In this document: positions 22,702 through 34,300 of the stretch, in pieces
Numbering within the stretch: the stretch's first letter is position 1
Layout of the letters: each line of letters starts with the position of its first letter
NCBI GenBank assembly: GCA_946902985.2
Contig: OX336389.2
Location: forward strand, 170,696,704-170,760,703
Length of the DNA stretch: 64,000 nt
From: Meconema thalassinum
Taxonomy: Eukaryota; Arthropoda; Insecta; Orthoptera; Tettigoniidae
Direction: 5' to 3'
Notes under the pieces: generated by a model
Told to the model about the DNA's origin: nothing
Databases searched by the model: none
The model's input: the letters and a program-made list of their open reading frames with translations, nothing else
Program-made: the position numbers and the translations under genes

Positions 22702-25700
22702 TGAACCCTTATTGATCTTCGATAAATAAGTATTCATATTTATTATTATTATTACTACGGCCCAGGCAGCACATAAGGAAGTCGACTTGGATATTAGGGA
22801 GGCCAGCATTTCGTAATGATTGCAACAGAAGCTGAGTTGGTAGCTATTCCTGGGGGACGGCCAGAATTAGTCGAGTTCAAGGCCAAATTGTGCAACTACT
22901 GTACCAAAATTGGAGACATAAAGGAAGAATCACGAGGTCCTCTCAACGAACATACGATTGAATCAGCCAATCGCAAGAGACCAAGCCGTGACCACGAGGT
23001 GGACGGCGTCAGTAGTAAAAAGCGCGCGGAAGTGTGTATCTAAGGAACCGCCGAACGGATTAATCTCCGCTCGAGTAATTTGAGACGTTGGATTTATTTG
23101 GAGAAGAATGACACTAGCCCCATCTTTGTGAGACAAAAACTCTGGAAGTTTTTATCCGACTCCGCCCCACTCCTCCGCCCTTGTCAGTTTCTCATAAATA
23201 GTTTGGCCTGACGCCAATCTAAATCTATTCTTGTGGAGCCATCAGAGGCATACACCACGCCAGTTTGAAGTGTGATTTTTGACGCTCGAATTTAATCTGA
23301 GTACTATTCTTGTGGAGCCTTCAGAGGCATACTCCACGCCAGTTTGAAGTGTGATTTTTGACGCTCGAATTTATCTAAGTACTTATTGTGTGGAGCCTTC
23401 AGAGGCATACTCCACGCCAGTTTGAAGTGTGATTTTGACGCTCGAATTTATCGGAGTACTTAACTTGTGGCGCCTTCAGAGGTATACTCCACGCCAGTTC
23501 GAAATGTGATTTTTACGCTCTAAAATCAGTGAAGCTAATTTATTTTCTGAGCTCTGGGGAGCTAAAGTCGCAGCGTTTGCAGTATCGAATTTTTAAAAGC
23601 TATAATACATTTTGTTCTAAAATCAACTAAATTGTGTGATCTAAATATTTCACGCCAGCGCGTGATAAACTGTAACATTCTTTTAAAGACGACGAGTTCA
23701 ACTTTAAGGGGGAAGTATCGTATCACCCTAATTAGCGCTTACCAGAACCGAAGTCCAAGACGGGACGGAAATACCGGACGAGATAGCGACTGCTGGTGCA
23801 GCCAGGATTTTGAACTTGTTAACGAGCCAGTGGCGCGGACTCGAGATGTATATTTTATGTATAAATTGTGTGTATTGTATGTGTTTTTATAGTGCGTATG
23901 TGCGATATAATTAGGGCCAGTCTTCGCTATTAATCGCAGTAGGACAATTGTGGGTGAACTGAGTAGCCTGCAAGCGGTTATAGATAGGCAAATATTTAAC
24001 ATTGAACTTTTCTGCCAAGGAGTCGAGACCAAGATGATCAGCACGTGGTTTGAAGTTGGGATGAGCTTCAAGAAATCAACGCAGACGACTACTATGGAGT
24101 GCTAAATTGTCCATAGGGCAATGGGTTGAGGAGGATGTCCTTAGTCCTACATGCAGAAGCGGTGATGTACTAAAATTGGATTATTTCAATTATGTAGTTA
24201 GATTTGGCCGGGGAACTTCGTAAATAGTCATGTTTTTCTTTCTTGTTTTATAGCTGTTTTTCTTGTACCGACACTATATGTTTTAAATGCCCGTTGGCGC
24301 GTGGCCAAAGTGTTTGTTGATATTTTGATTTTTTCTTGAGTCATGTGTAATGTACGCGGCGTGCGTGCGTGATTTTTGTCCTTGCAATTGCGGAACCCGT
24401 TACATTCGATAAATGGTGCTTTATTAACGTTAATATTTGAAATAGGAATGGGAGGAAATGATTGTAAAACATTTTGCTGAACAGGTTATTATTCATGTTA
24501 GGGTAGCCGAGTGCACCAACTTAAAAGTAATTGTAGAACACCTTCGTTCTAATTTTGATAGATTTTTCTTGAGTCCTTTTCAGGTGACTAGTCACGGCAT
24601 AGAACGATGGCGCCAGCATGTGGATATTATTTGTGTTTTTATTTCAGAGTATGTCACAACCCATACGTGTGATTAAGTGTGTGTTGATGAGTCTAGTGTG
24701 TGTTGATTCTACGTGAGGAGGGGGTAGTTGTCCTACCGCCCTTATATATTTTTGCTGCTGTTGTATTTTAGATGGAAAGACAGAGTGCTCTTGGGAGACT
24801 GCTGATTCTTGTCCATATGTTTTTCTGACACACACGTATTATTGTGCTTTGGGGCACATTTCTTCGAGGTTCGACCCCATGTTCTGGGAGGTCGAGGTTA
24901 TTGACACGTGGGTTGACAGACATGCAGAGTTCCACAAACCGCCCGTTTTGCCTGTGACTTATTTTGATAGGCAGTCCTTTTCGTCCGACTGAACCCTGTA
25001 AGCTTTCATGCAGCAAACCTGTTCATTGTGATGGCTAATTTTTAAGCCATAATTAATTGGGGAGTTCGCCATGTGTGTAACGGATTGTTGTACCTTGTAT
25101 GGATAAGAATATTGTGATTAACGTAAATGTTGGCTGTTTGCCTATTGCTTTGTTGATGACTCGATTTCATGTAATTTTGTTTGTCACACCCGTGTGGTGT
25201 AGTGGTAGAGTATTTGTAAATTTTGACAGCGGTCATTTGAGTATTTTTCTATTGGTCACGTGTTAATGTACTTGTGTTGATTTGTGTGAGAAGTCCTAAG
25301 TTTTTAGGCAGTAAATGTTGCTACAGCAATTTAAGTCCAATTTCACACGGAAATTTTTGTGTTTGTTTATAGTAGATTTAGGAAGTGTCGGTTTAATTTA
25401 ATGTATTGTAGTTGTGTTCCCTTGTGTCGGTCTAGCTCTAGGAAATGCGGATTCGTTGTCTGAAGGGTCATTCTGGACGATAACGAATCACGCATTCAAA
25501 GTACACATCGTGATGCATGTAGAACGGCATACGCACTTATATGGTCACTTTTTGGTATCGTTTTATTTAAGGACACTTGGTCCAGGTAATTAATCTCTCC
25601 AGAGATACCGCCCAATTTTTGTTTGGCATTTTTATTAAGCGGGAGTCAGTTGGGAGTTTTGTTGTTAATTGTTTATGTGTAAATATGGTGATTTGTTATT

Positions 25701-25854
25701 AAATTCAGTTGTTTTAACCCTGGCTTCACTCTTTCCTGCATGTTATTTTGTTATATGTTACCCTGCAAGTTAATGAAGCGCCCTGACAGCAACTTACGAA
25801 TATGACCTGTTACGCCCCGAATCTGAGTCTCATATGCTTCTTTGCAAGGGTTCA
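22702..25854 (+). repeat. 5' LTR (3153 bp)
   Basis: It is the same length as the 3' LTR and nearly identical to it, with a 9-bp terminal inverted repeat. Three kilobases is very long for this group. It contains four tandem 77-79 bp units (about 23232-23540) and a 75-codon ORF at 22816-23043 with ordinary amino-acid composition (I-P-G-G-R-P-E-L-V-E-F, C-N-Y-C) that I cannot assign. The ORF may be a captured fragment. Confidence 0.97.
23232..23540. repeat. Four tandem 77-79 bp units in the LTR
   Basis: The word tgtggagcc (once tgtggcgcc) begins units at 23232, 23311, 23389 and 23466. Each unit holds a potential hairpin, TGGAG with CTCCA about 14 nt later. The same array recurs in the 3' LTR at about 31862-32170. 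It could be an enhancer-like array, which is inference only. Confidence 0.9.
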
Positions 25855-25865
25855 TAAAACAAAAA

Positions 25866-25883
25866 TGGCTGCCCAAGTGGGGA
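25866..25883 (+). promoter_or_regulatory. Candidate primer-binding site, aberrant
   Basis: TGGCTGCCCAAGTGGGGA begins 11 nt after the LTR end. Compared with the tRNA-Lys(CTT) complement TGGCGCCCAACGTGGGGC it has one inserted T and one missing C, so pairing would be interrupted. It may be mutated or match another tRNA. The 18-nt exact site in the other LTR element (45593) is the reference. Confidence 0.5.
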
Positions 25884-26396
25884 TTGTTGTTGTTGTTGCT
25901 TCGCTGATCTCATATTTATTTCGTTGAGAAATGATGCCAGGTCAAGCGGACACGTAAATTCAGTAAATGGAGGCGATGTTGTACCGCCATGTGCATTAGT
26001 AAAATCACTGAATTCCTAAAGTTAGAAATATTGAACAAGGTTAGAATTTGATTTGGTATTTGTTATAAACTTGTTCTGGCGCCCACATTAAAAATTAGAA
26101 ATTTGCATTATTAATGAACTCAGTCAAAGCAGGAAGATGTTGCCTTATATCTGACATTTAATTGACTTCGGTTAATTGGTGTTTCGTAAATTTTGTTGGT
26201 TAGGAATTTAAAAGCAGATCACTAGGGGTTATTTTGTTGTTTGGGAATAAGTGTCATTGTATTCAGTAAATTTTGTTACTGAAATTTTCATTAAATTAGA
26301 GCCAGTAATATTTAAATGTGTGACATGTATGTGCGTATAGGGCTGAAACCTTAGCCCATAACCCTGTTTTTCTCTGAATATATTTGTGTGTGTGAA

Positions 26397-28763
26397 ATGG
26401 CGATTGTTGATGAAATTAAGGCATTGTTAGAACAGATGTCGATCCAAATGTCCGCGAAAACGGAGGAACAATTAGAACAGATGTCCGCGAAAACGAAAGA
26501 ACAATTAGTGCAGATGTCCGTAAAGACGGAAGAACAATTAAAAGAACAATTAGAAGCTCAGCGTGAGCATAGTGAAAAACAATTAGAACAAATGTCCGTA
26601 AAGACGGAAGAACAATTAAAAGAACAATTAGAAGCTCAGCGTGAGCATAGTGAAAAACAATTACTTGATATGAGCGGTAACATTTCGGTCCAGTTAGAAG
26701 TCCAGAAATTAGACACTGACAAACAATTCAATGAACTAAACCACAAATTGTCACAACAGGCGGTAACACAAACCGAACAGTTAGGAAAAATCACAAATGA
26801 TATTAATCAGAGCGTTCAAAAAGTAGAGAAACTGGCAGGCGAGGTTGCGGAAAACAACATCAAACAGTTAGGCGAAATGAAGAAATTGGAGGCGAAATTT
26901 GATAACAAATTAGTACAATTTGACGAGATGGTGGCAGATAAACTCAAGCAGATAGAGGCAGCATGTGTCAGTAACACCGCGGGAGTGAAGAAAACCCAAG
27001 AGAAACTACAGCAGCAAATTAATTCGGTAGATAACAACGTGCTGGAATTAATAAAGGAAATAGATAAAGTCGAAGTTAAGGCTGAAACCGAGCGGATACA
27101 CTTGCGGGAAAATTTAGAGGAGCAATTAGGCAAAACACAAGAGATCATAAGAAAAGAGATGGAAGGCCAGCTAATAAACACGCAAGAGGTCATAAGACAA
27201 GAAGTAGGGGAGCAGCTCGTCAAAACTCAGGATAATTTGGAAGAACAACTAGTAAAAACGCAGGAACGGATACGTGAAGAGCTAGAGAAAAATCAGGAGA
27301 GGAACGAGGAGAAAATAAATAGCTTAAAAAGTAGGATCCGGCGAGATTGGGACCAGCAGGCTCATGCGAATAAGGAAGACAGGCTGGCAGTTTTAAAGCG
27401 AATGCAGGCACTGGAGGAAAATATGAAGTCGAAATTACAGGAACACTCAGAATTAATCATAAAAAACGAGATTAGATCGTTAGAGAATGCGACATTATTT
27501 TCAAACGAAAATATTCCGGAAAAGCAAACAAGTATTGGAAGTCCGGCAGGTTCGAAGTTGGCTGAGGACACGAGTCGGGGTCAAAGTCCCAGACTAACGA
27601 CTAATGCATTCCAGCAGTACAGGGGGGAGACTTCAACTCCGCAACCGAACTTGGCACCAGCCCAAGTCATCCAAGTCATTCGGGGTAATGATTTTAAGCC
27701 CGATAAGTTTAAAGAACATTCAGGAACCACTCCCAAAGCATTTCTACGGCAATTAACTGACTACTTTAATGACCAACACATCGGCCCGGAGAAACAATTA
27801 AGACTGGTGGAGAAATTTTTAGAAGGACCTAGCCTGACCTGGTTTTTAAGTTTCAAGTACACGTTTACAGACATGGCTCAATTCCGCGAGGCGTTTTTGA
27901 AGAAGGTTTGGAGTCCTTCGTTACAGCAAGGGTTAAGAATGGACCTGTACACGCGCAAATACCACAGTACACATCCAACCCGTTTTTCAGAATTCTTCAG
28001 TCAGCAATTGGTAAAATTCAGGGATTTTGATGACCCGCCTAGCGAGCCGAATATGGTTCTAACCATCGGAAAACAACTCCCAATGCATATCCAACAATTA
28101 TTAGTCGCAGGAAATATTCAGACCGCAGTCCAAGCCGAAGAATTACTCAGACACTTAGATGAGACGAGTATGGTAAGCCCACAGACAGGAAGAAGGAATT
28201 TGGAATGTGTCAACACGGCAGAGGTAGTTCAGGGACTCCAAAATAACCACTGCCAGGGGAACCAAAGTAAGACACAGTCCACAGGGACGCAGTTCACGCC
28301 AAGAAGACAAGATTTTGACGGCCGAAACCAGTTCCATAACAACAATCAGAATTATCAGAATAACCGCGGGAGATATCATCAGAATAACCAAAATCAAAAT
28401 AATCAGTGGACGTACCAGCGGGAATACACGAATTGGAGGGGAAACCAGAGACAAGGTAGACCTTACCAAAGAAATGGAGATGGTAGATGGAGTAACGGCA
28501 GGGACTATCGCCAAGAAAACAGAGGAGATTATAGGAATAACTGGGACGAACGATATATTGAATCCCGTAAATACTTGGATCAATTAAGTAATGAAGAAGC
28601 GGAGAAGGAGAAGTGGGGGCGTGCCATGGCGAACAGACAGAGCCCAGATAACCATCAAGGAGAGGGGGCAGAGAGTTTACTGAGGCAACAGGAGCGACAG
28701 AATGATAACCGGCGAAACACATCTAATGGGGCCCGGGATTTAAAAAAAAACCAAATGAACTGA
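26397..28763 (+). CDS. gag: Gag polyprotein of LTR element 1
   Basis: The start is the first ATG (26397), giving about 788 residues. The N-terminal half (about 1-360) is a long predicted coiled coil rich in Glu, Gln and Lys. It contains an exact 78-bp (26-codon) tandem duplication, units starting at 26514 and 26592. Residues about 435-590 match the retrotransposon Gag capsid fold (motifs K-F-L-E-G-P and L-x-W-F, then F-L-K-K-V-W). The C-terminus (about 625-725) is Asn/Arg/Gln-rich and basic, and lacks a CCHC zinc knuckle. It presumably forms the particle and binds RNA. It ends at TGA 28761-28763. The downstream ORF is in the same frame after a second stop (TAA 28776-28778). Confidence 0.9.
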   Translation: MAIVDEIKALLEQMSIQMSAKTEEQLEQMSAKTKEQLVQMSVKTEEQLKEQLEAQREHSEKQLEQMSVKTEEQLKEQLEAQREHSEKQLLDMSGNISVQLEVQKLDTDKQFNELNHKLSQQAVTQTEQLGKITNDINQSVQKVEKLAGEVAENNIKQLGEMKKLEAKFDNKLVQFDEMVADKLKQIEAACVSNTAGVKKTQEKLQQQINSVDNNVLELIKEIDKVEVKAETERIHLRENLEEQLGKTQEIIRKEMEGQLINTQEVIRQEVGEQLVKTQDNLEEQLVKTQERIREELEKNQERNEEKINSLKSRIRRDWDQQAHANKEDRLAVLKRMQALEENMKSKLQEHSELIIKNEIRSLENATLFSNENIPEKQTSIGSPAGSKLAEDTSRGQSPRLTTNAFQQYRGETSTPQPNLAPAQVIQVIRGNDFKPDKFKEHSGTTPKAFLRQLTDYFNDQHIGPEKQLRLVEKFLEGPSLTWFLSFKYTFTDMAQFREAFLKKVWSPSLQQGLRMDLYTRKYHSTHPTRFSEFFSQQLVKFRDFDDPPSEPNMVLTIGKQLPMHIQQLLVAGNIQTAVQAEELLRHLDETSMVSPQTGRRNLECVNTAEVVQGLQNNHCQGNQSKTQSTGTQFTPRRQDFDGRNQFHNNNQNYQNNRGRYHQNNQNQNNQWTYQREYTNWRGNQRQGRPYQRNGDGRWSNGRDYRQENRGDYRNNWDERYIESRKYLDQLSNEEAEKEKWGRAMANRQSPDNHQGEGAESLLRQQERQNDNRRNTSNGARDLKKNQMN

Positions 28764-28808
28764 AAGGAGACAGGCTAAAAAACGGAGATCGCCAGGGAGC
28801 AAGAAGAG

Positions 28809-31001
28809 ATGATAGTGGCCAATATAGAAGAGTGGGTAGCATTCCCAGACGACTGCCTGGAGGAAGTGGTGAAGAACCGTGAAAATGTTATCAGACAGCT
28901 ACCAATTATTTACGCGCATATTGGAGGTATGAGGGTGAGATGTTTGATTGATACAGGTAGCCAGGTGAGCTTAGTCACTGAAATTTTGATAAAAGAAATA
29001 GCAAGAAGACAGACTGTTCCTATTATGCCGGTACCGCTAATGAAAGTCAGAGGTGTCATTCCTGACAAAACTATGAATTGTAAACAGCAAGCATTTCTAG
29101 ATCTGGAAATATTGAACCATACTTTTTCACAAACATTCATTGTTATTCCAAAGATGAACTACAATATAATTTTAGGAGCCAACTTCATCTGCGATTTTCA
29201 TGCTGTAATTGATTTACATAACAACACTGTAAGCTTCAAACAAGTAGAAGGATTGGATCATGTGGGTCTAAATATGGAAGAGAATCCGCTGGAGAGAGAG
29301 GCCAATACTTGGGTTGTTGAGGAATGCACTAATGAGGCCAGAGATAAGATCTTGAGGGGAGAGCAAGTCAACCAGACAGCAGTGCTAGAAATGGACAGCC
29401 GAGATATTTCGCAGGAACTTTGGGTGCATTTGGCGGAAGAAGAAATGGGCGGAACCAAATTCGAAATTCTACTTCAGGAGCGACTTAAGGAAGCCATCGT
29501 AGGGGAATCTGATAGAAGAAGATTGGAAGAAATTTTAAGATTACATAAAGGAGCGTTTGACACCGTACCTGGGAAAGTTCTAAATTTTCAATATGCGATG
29601 CAGGTAACAGATTGGACCCCATTCAAAAGTAAATTGTACCCGATCCCAGAGAAGCATTTTTCTCAGGTGAAGGACATTATTACTAACTTATTAGATTCTG
29701 GCATGATAAGGAAAGCTGCAACTCCTTATCTGAACGCAATATTGGCTGTGACCAAGCCAAACGGATCAATTAGGCTATGCCTAGACGCGCGAGTTTTAAA
29801 TAGCAAACTGCTAGTTGAGCACGACCAAGCACCGAGGATCAAAGATGTTTTGAAAGGCTTCCGCGGGAAGAAGATATACTCAAGTGTTGATTTGACGAAT
29901 AGTTTCCACCATCTTGAACTTGAAGAAAAATCCCAACTGTTGACGGGATTTTTATTCGATAATCAAAGTTATATCTGGTGTCGAATGCCCTTTGGCGTGA
30001 AAACTGCGGGATGTGCACTCATTAGAGCACTCGATAGAAATCTGACTGAGGAGGTCAAGAACTTCACCACGAGATATGTTGATGACATATTAATCGCTTC
30101 TGAGACAATGGAAGAACACTTGATAAATTTAAATAAACTGCTGGACAACCTGAGAACCATGAACTTCAAGATCAACTTAAAAAAGTCACATTTTTGCCAG
30201 AGCGAAATTTTATATTTGGGACATATAATTGATGTCGAGGGCGTGCGGCCTAATCCAGCCAAGATTGATGCTATTAAGAAATTTCCCACACCTACCAAAG
30301 TCAAACATGTTAGAGCATTTTTGGGAGTGACAGGTTTCTTCAAAGAAAATTGCCCTGGTTACACAGAAACAGTAGCGCCTATGCAGGAGATGTTGAAGAA
30401 AGCGAATCGATGGTCGTGGAACGAGGAGTGCGACAGGTCTTTTAAAGCAACGAAGGATTTATTGGAAAACTGTGTGAAACTTGGATATCCGGATTTTGAG
30501 AAACAATTTATCATTCAAGCAGATGCTTCGTTAATTGGGATTGGTGCTATGCTGTACCAAGAGGACGCTGAAGAACCCAAGAAGAAATCCTATTTGGCAT
30601 TTACGAGTCGTAAATTACGGAAACATGAGAGGAACTACACAGTTACGGAACTTGAGCTACTAGCAATTCTATATTCTCTCCAACAGTGGCGCAAGATGAT
30701 CTATGGTTATTCCATCATTGTTAGAACCGACCACCATGCACTGACATTTTTATTTAAGACAACAATAGCAAGTGAGAGAGTTACGCGCTGGTCCATCTAC
30801 ATACAGCAGTTTGACATCACAATAGAGCATTGTCCTGGGAAATTGAACGTCATACCAGATGCCTTGAGTAGAAACCCTGAGGACGGAAACGAAGTAACAG
30901 CGGAAGTTCACAATATTACCTTGACACCTAAGGCTCGTGAGTTTTTGGCGAGATTGAAGGATATTCGGAAGGAGCAAGAAGCTGACCCATTTGATGATTA
31001 G
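28809..31001 (+). CDS. pol: Pol: aspartic protease, reverse transcriptase, RNase H (no integrase)
   Basis: The 730-residue ORF starts at ATG 28809. The protease active site D-T-G is at residues 48-50, with the partner I-L-G-A-N-F near 119-124. RT occupies about 240-470 with the catalytic Y-V-D-D at 423-426. RNase H follows with A-D-A-S near 575 and T-D-H-H at 640-643. The ORF ends soon after the RNase H/integrase linker (A-D-P-F-D-D), and no zinc-binding H2C2 or D,D35E integrase domain exists before the LTR. In related elements integrase follows here, so this looks like a precise internal deletion. RT and RNase H appear intact. Mobilisation would need integrase supplied by another element. 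Expression may be by stop readthrough or reinitiation. Confidence 0.93.
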   Translation: MIVANIEEWVAFPDDCLEEVVKNRENVIRQLPIIYAHIGGMRVRCLIDTGSQVSLVTEILIKEIARRQTVPIMPVPLMKVRGVIPDKTMNCKQQAFLDLEILNHTFSQTFIVIPKMNYNIILGANFICDFHAVIDLHNNTVSFKQVEGLDHVGLNMEENPLEREANTWVVEECTNEARDKILRGEQVNQTAVLEMDSRDISQELWVHLAEEEMGGTKFEILLQERLKEAIVGESDRRRLEEILRLHKGAFDTVPGKVLNFQYAMQVTDWTPFKSKLYPIPEKHFSQVKDIITNLLDSGMIRKAATPYLNAILAVTKPNGSIRLCLDARVLNSKLLVEHDQAPRIKDVLKGFRGKKIYSSVDLTNSFHHLELEEKSQLLTGFLFDNQSYIWCRMPFGVKTAGCALIRALDRNLTEEVKNFTTRYVDDILIASETMEEHLINLNKLLDNLRTMNFKINLKKSHFCQSEILYLGHIIDVEGVRPNPAKIDAIKKFPTPTKVKHVRAFLGVTGFFKENCPGYTETVAPMQEMLKKANRWSWNEECDRSFKATKDLLENCVKLGYPDFEKQFIIQADASLIGIGAMLYQEDAEEPKKKSYLAFTSRKLRKHERNYTVTELELLAILYSLQQWRKMIYGYSIIVRTDHHALTFLFKTTIASERVTRWSIYIQQFDITIEHCPGKLNVIPDALSRNPEDGNEVTAEVHNITLTPKAREFLARLKDIRKEQEADPFDD

Positions 31002-31331
31002 GAAAGATGATATGTGCAGAATCTATATTAAAAAAAAAAATTTTTGAAAGCAAACACTCAAATCCACGGGGAGCGCGTGAGTACGCACTTTGTTTGTAAA
31101 CAACGAGCAGCTGAGACGACGGGAGTGGCAACTACGTGAGGAGAAGGGGGAGACCTAGTGAAAATATGAATGACATTCCAGCGAGAAGGGAGCACACTAA
31201 TTGAGTCAGAGGGGCATACACTCGAGCAGCTGAGTGAGATTTAAAGAGATGTGTTGTTACTACAGTGGATTTTGTTTTTGAAATCCAAACCAATAAATTG
31301 TTTCGAATTTCAAAACCTTGCTGAGGATAAA
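31002..31331 (+). other. Short 3' untranslated segment, remnant of the deleted integrase region
   Basis: 330 bp without an ORF separates pol from the 3' LTR. It contains an A11 run near 31030. The base context before the LTR (gaggataaa) is a weak polypurine tract. Confidence 0.6.
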
Positions 31332-34300
31332 TGAACCCTTATTGATCTTCGATAAATAAGTATTCATATTTATTATTATTATTACTACGGCCCAGGCAGC
31401 ACATAAGGAAGTCGACTTGGATATTAGGGAGGCCAGCATTTCGTAATGATTGCAACAGAAGCTGAGTTGGTAGCTATTCCTGGGGGACGGCCAGAATTAG
31501 TCGAGTTCAAGGCCAAATTGTGCAACTACTGTACCAAAATTGGAGACATAAAGGAAGAATCACGAGGTCCTCTCAACGAACATACGATTGAATCAGCCAA
31601 TCGCAAGAGACCAAGCCGTGACCACGAGGTGGACGGCGTCAGTAGTAAAAAGCGCGCGGAAGTGTGTATCTAAGGAACCGCCGAACGGATTAATCTCCGC
31701 TCGAGTAATTTGAGACGTTGGATTTATTTGGAGAAGAATGACACTAGCCCCATCTTTGTGAGACAAAAACTCTGGAAGTTTTTATCCGACTCCGCCCCAC
31801 TCCTCCGCCCTTGTCAGTTTCTCATAAATAGTTTGGCCTGACGCCAATCTAAATCTATTCTTGTGGAGCCTTCAGAGGCATACACCACGCCAGTTTGAAG
31901 TGTGATTTTTGACGCTCGAATTTAATCTGAGTACTATTCTTGTGGAGCCTTCAGAGGCATACTCCACGCCAGTTTGAAGTGTGATTTTTGACGCTCGAAT
32001 TTATCTAAGTACTTATTGTGTGGAGCCTTCAGAGGCATACTCCACGCCAGTTTGAAGTGTGATTTTGACGCTCGAATTTATCGGAGTACTTAACTTGTGG
32101 AGCCTTCAGAGGTATACTCCACGCCAGTTCGAAATGTGATTTTTACGCTCTAAAATCAGTGAAGCTAATTTATTTTCTGAGCTCTGGGGAGCTAAAGTCG
32201 CAGCGTTTGCAGTATCGAATTTTTAAAAGCTATAATACATTTTGTTCTAAAATCAACTAAATTGTGTGATCTAAATATTTCACGCCAGCGCGTGATAAAC
32301 TGTAACATTCTTTTAAAGACGACGAGTTCAACTTTAAGGGGGAAGTATCGTATCACCCTAATTAGCGCTTACCAGAACCGAAGTCCAAGACGGGACGGAA
32401 ATACCGGACGAGATAGCGACTGCTGGTGCAGCCAGGATTTTGAACTTGTTAACGAGCCAGTGGCGCGGACTCGAGATGTATATTTTATGTATAAATTGTG
32501 TGTATTGTATGTGTTTTTATAGTGCGTATGTGCGATATAATTAGGGCCAGTCTTCGCTATTAATCGCAGTAGGACAATTGTGGGTGAACTGAGTAGCCTG
32601 CAAGCGATTATAGATAGGCAAATATTTAACATTGAACTTTTCTGCCAAGGAGTCGAGACCAAGATGATCAGCACGTGGTTTGAAGTTGGGATGAGCTTCA
32701 AGAAATCAACGCAGACGACTACTATGGAGTGCTAAATTGTCCATAGGGCAATGGGTTGAGGAGGATGTCCTTAGTCCTACATGCAGAAGCGGTGATGTAC
32801 TAAAATTGGATTATTTCAATTATGTAGTTAGATTTGGCCGGGGAACTTTGTAAATAGTCATGTTTTTCTTTCTTGTTTTATAGCTGTTTTTCTTGTACCG
32901 ACACTATATGTTTTAAATGCCCGTTGGCGCGTGGCCAAAGTGTTTGTTGATATTTTGATTTTTTCTTGAGTCATGTGTAATGTACGTGGCGTGCGTGCGT
33001 GATTTTTTTCCTTGCAATTGCGGAACCCGTTACATTCGATAAATGGTGCTTTATTAACGTTAATATTTGAAATAGGAATGGGAGGAAATGATTGTAAAAC
33101 ATTTTGCTGAACAGGTTATTATTCATGTTAGGGTAGCCGAGTGCACCAACTTAAAAGTAATTGTAGAACACCTTCGTTCTAATTTTGATAGATTTTTCTT
33201 GAGTCCTTTTCAGGTGACTAGTCACGGCATAGAACGATGGCGCCAGCATGTGGATATTATTTGTGTTTTTATTTCAGAGTATGTCACAACCCATACGTGT
33301 GATTAAGTGTGTGTTGATGAGTCTAGTGTGTGTTGATTCTACGTGAGGAGGGGGTAGTTGTCCTACCGCCCTTATATATTTTTGCTGCTGTTGTATTTTA
33401 GATGGAAAGACAGAGTGCTCTTGGGAGACTGCTGATTCTTGTCCATATGTTTTTCTGACACACACGTATTATTGTGCTTTGGGGCACATTTCTTCGAGGT
33501 TCGACCCCATGTTCTGGGAGGTCGAGGTTATTGACACGTGGGTTGACAGACATGCAGAGTTCCACAAACCGCCCGTTTTGCCTGTGACTTATTTTGATAG
33601 GCAGTCCTTTTCGTCCGACTGAACCCTGTAAGCTTTCATGCAGCAAACCTGTTCATTGTGATGGCTAATTTTTAAGCCATAATTAATTGGGGAGTTCGCC
33701 ATGTGTGTAACGGATTGTTGTACCTTGTATGGATAAGAATATTGTGATTAACGTAAATGTTGGCTGTTTGCCTATTGCTTTGTTGATGACTCGATTTCAT
33801 GTAATTTTGTTTGTCACACCCGTGTGGTGTAGTGGTAGAGTATTTGTAAATTTTGACAGCGGTCATTTGAGTATTTTTCTATTGGTCACGTGTTAATGTA
33901 CTTGTGTTGATTTGTGTGAGAAGTCCTAAGTTTTTAGGCAGTAAATGTTGCTACAGCAATTTAAGTCCAATTTCACACGGAAATTTTTGTGTTTGTTTAT
34001 AGTAGATTTAGGAAGTGTCGGTTTAATTTAATGTATTGTAGTTGTGTTCCCTTGTGTCGGTCTAGCTCTAGGAAATGCGGATTCGTTGTCTGAAGGGTCA
34101 TTCTGGACGATAACGAATCACGCATTCAAAGTACACATCGTGATGCATGTAGAACGGCATACGCACTTATATGGTCACTTTTTGGTATCGTTTTATTTAA
34201 GGACACTTGGTCCAGGTAATTAATCTCTCCAGAGATACCGCCCAATTTTTGTTTGGCATTTTTATTAAGCGGGAGTCAGTTGGGAGTTTTGTTGTTAATT

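Noticed and set aside
25190..25215. tRNA-like A-box (gtgtagtggtagag) within the LTR
   Set aside because: No B box at the right distance downstream and no cloverleaf.
28155..28722. 142-codon minus ORFs antisense to gag
   Set aside because: Shadow frames of the Asn/Arg-rich gag C-terminus.
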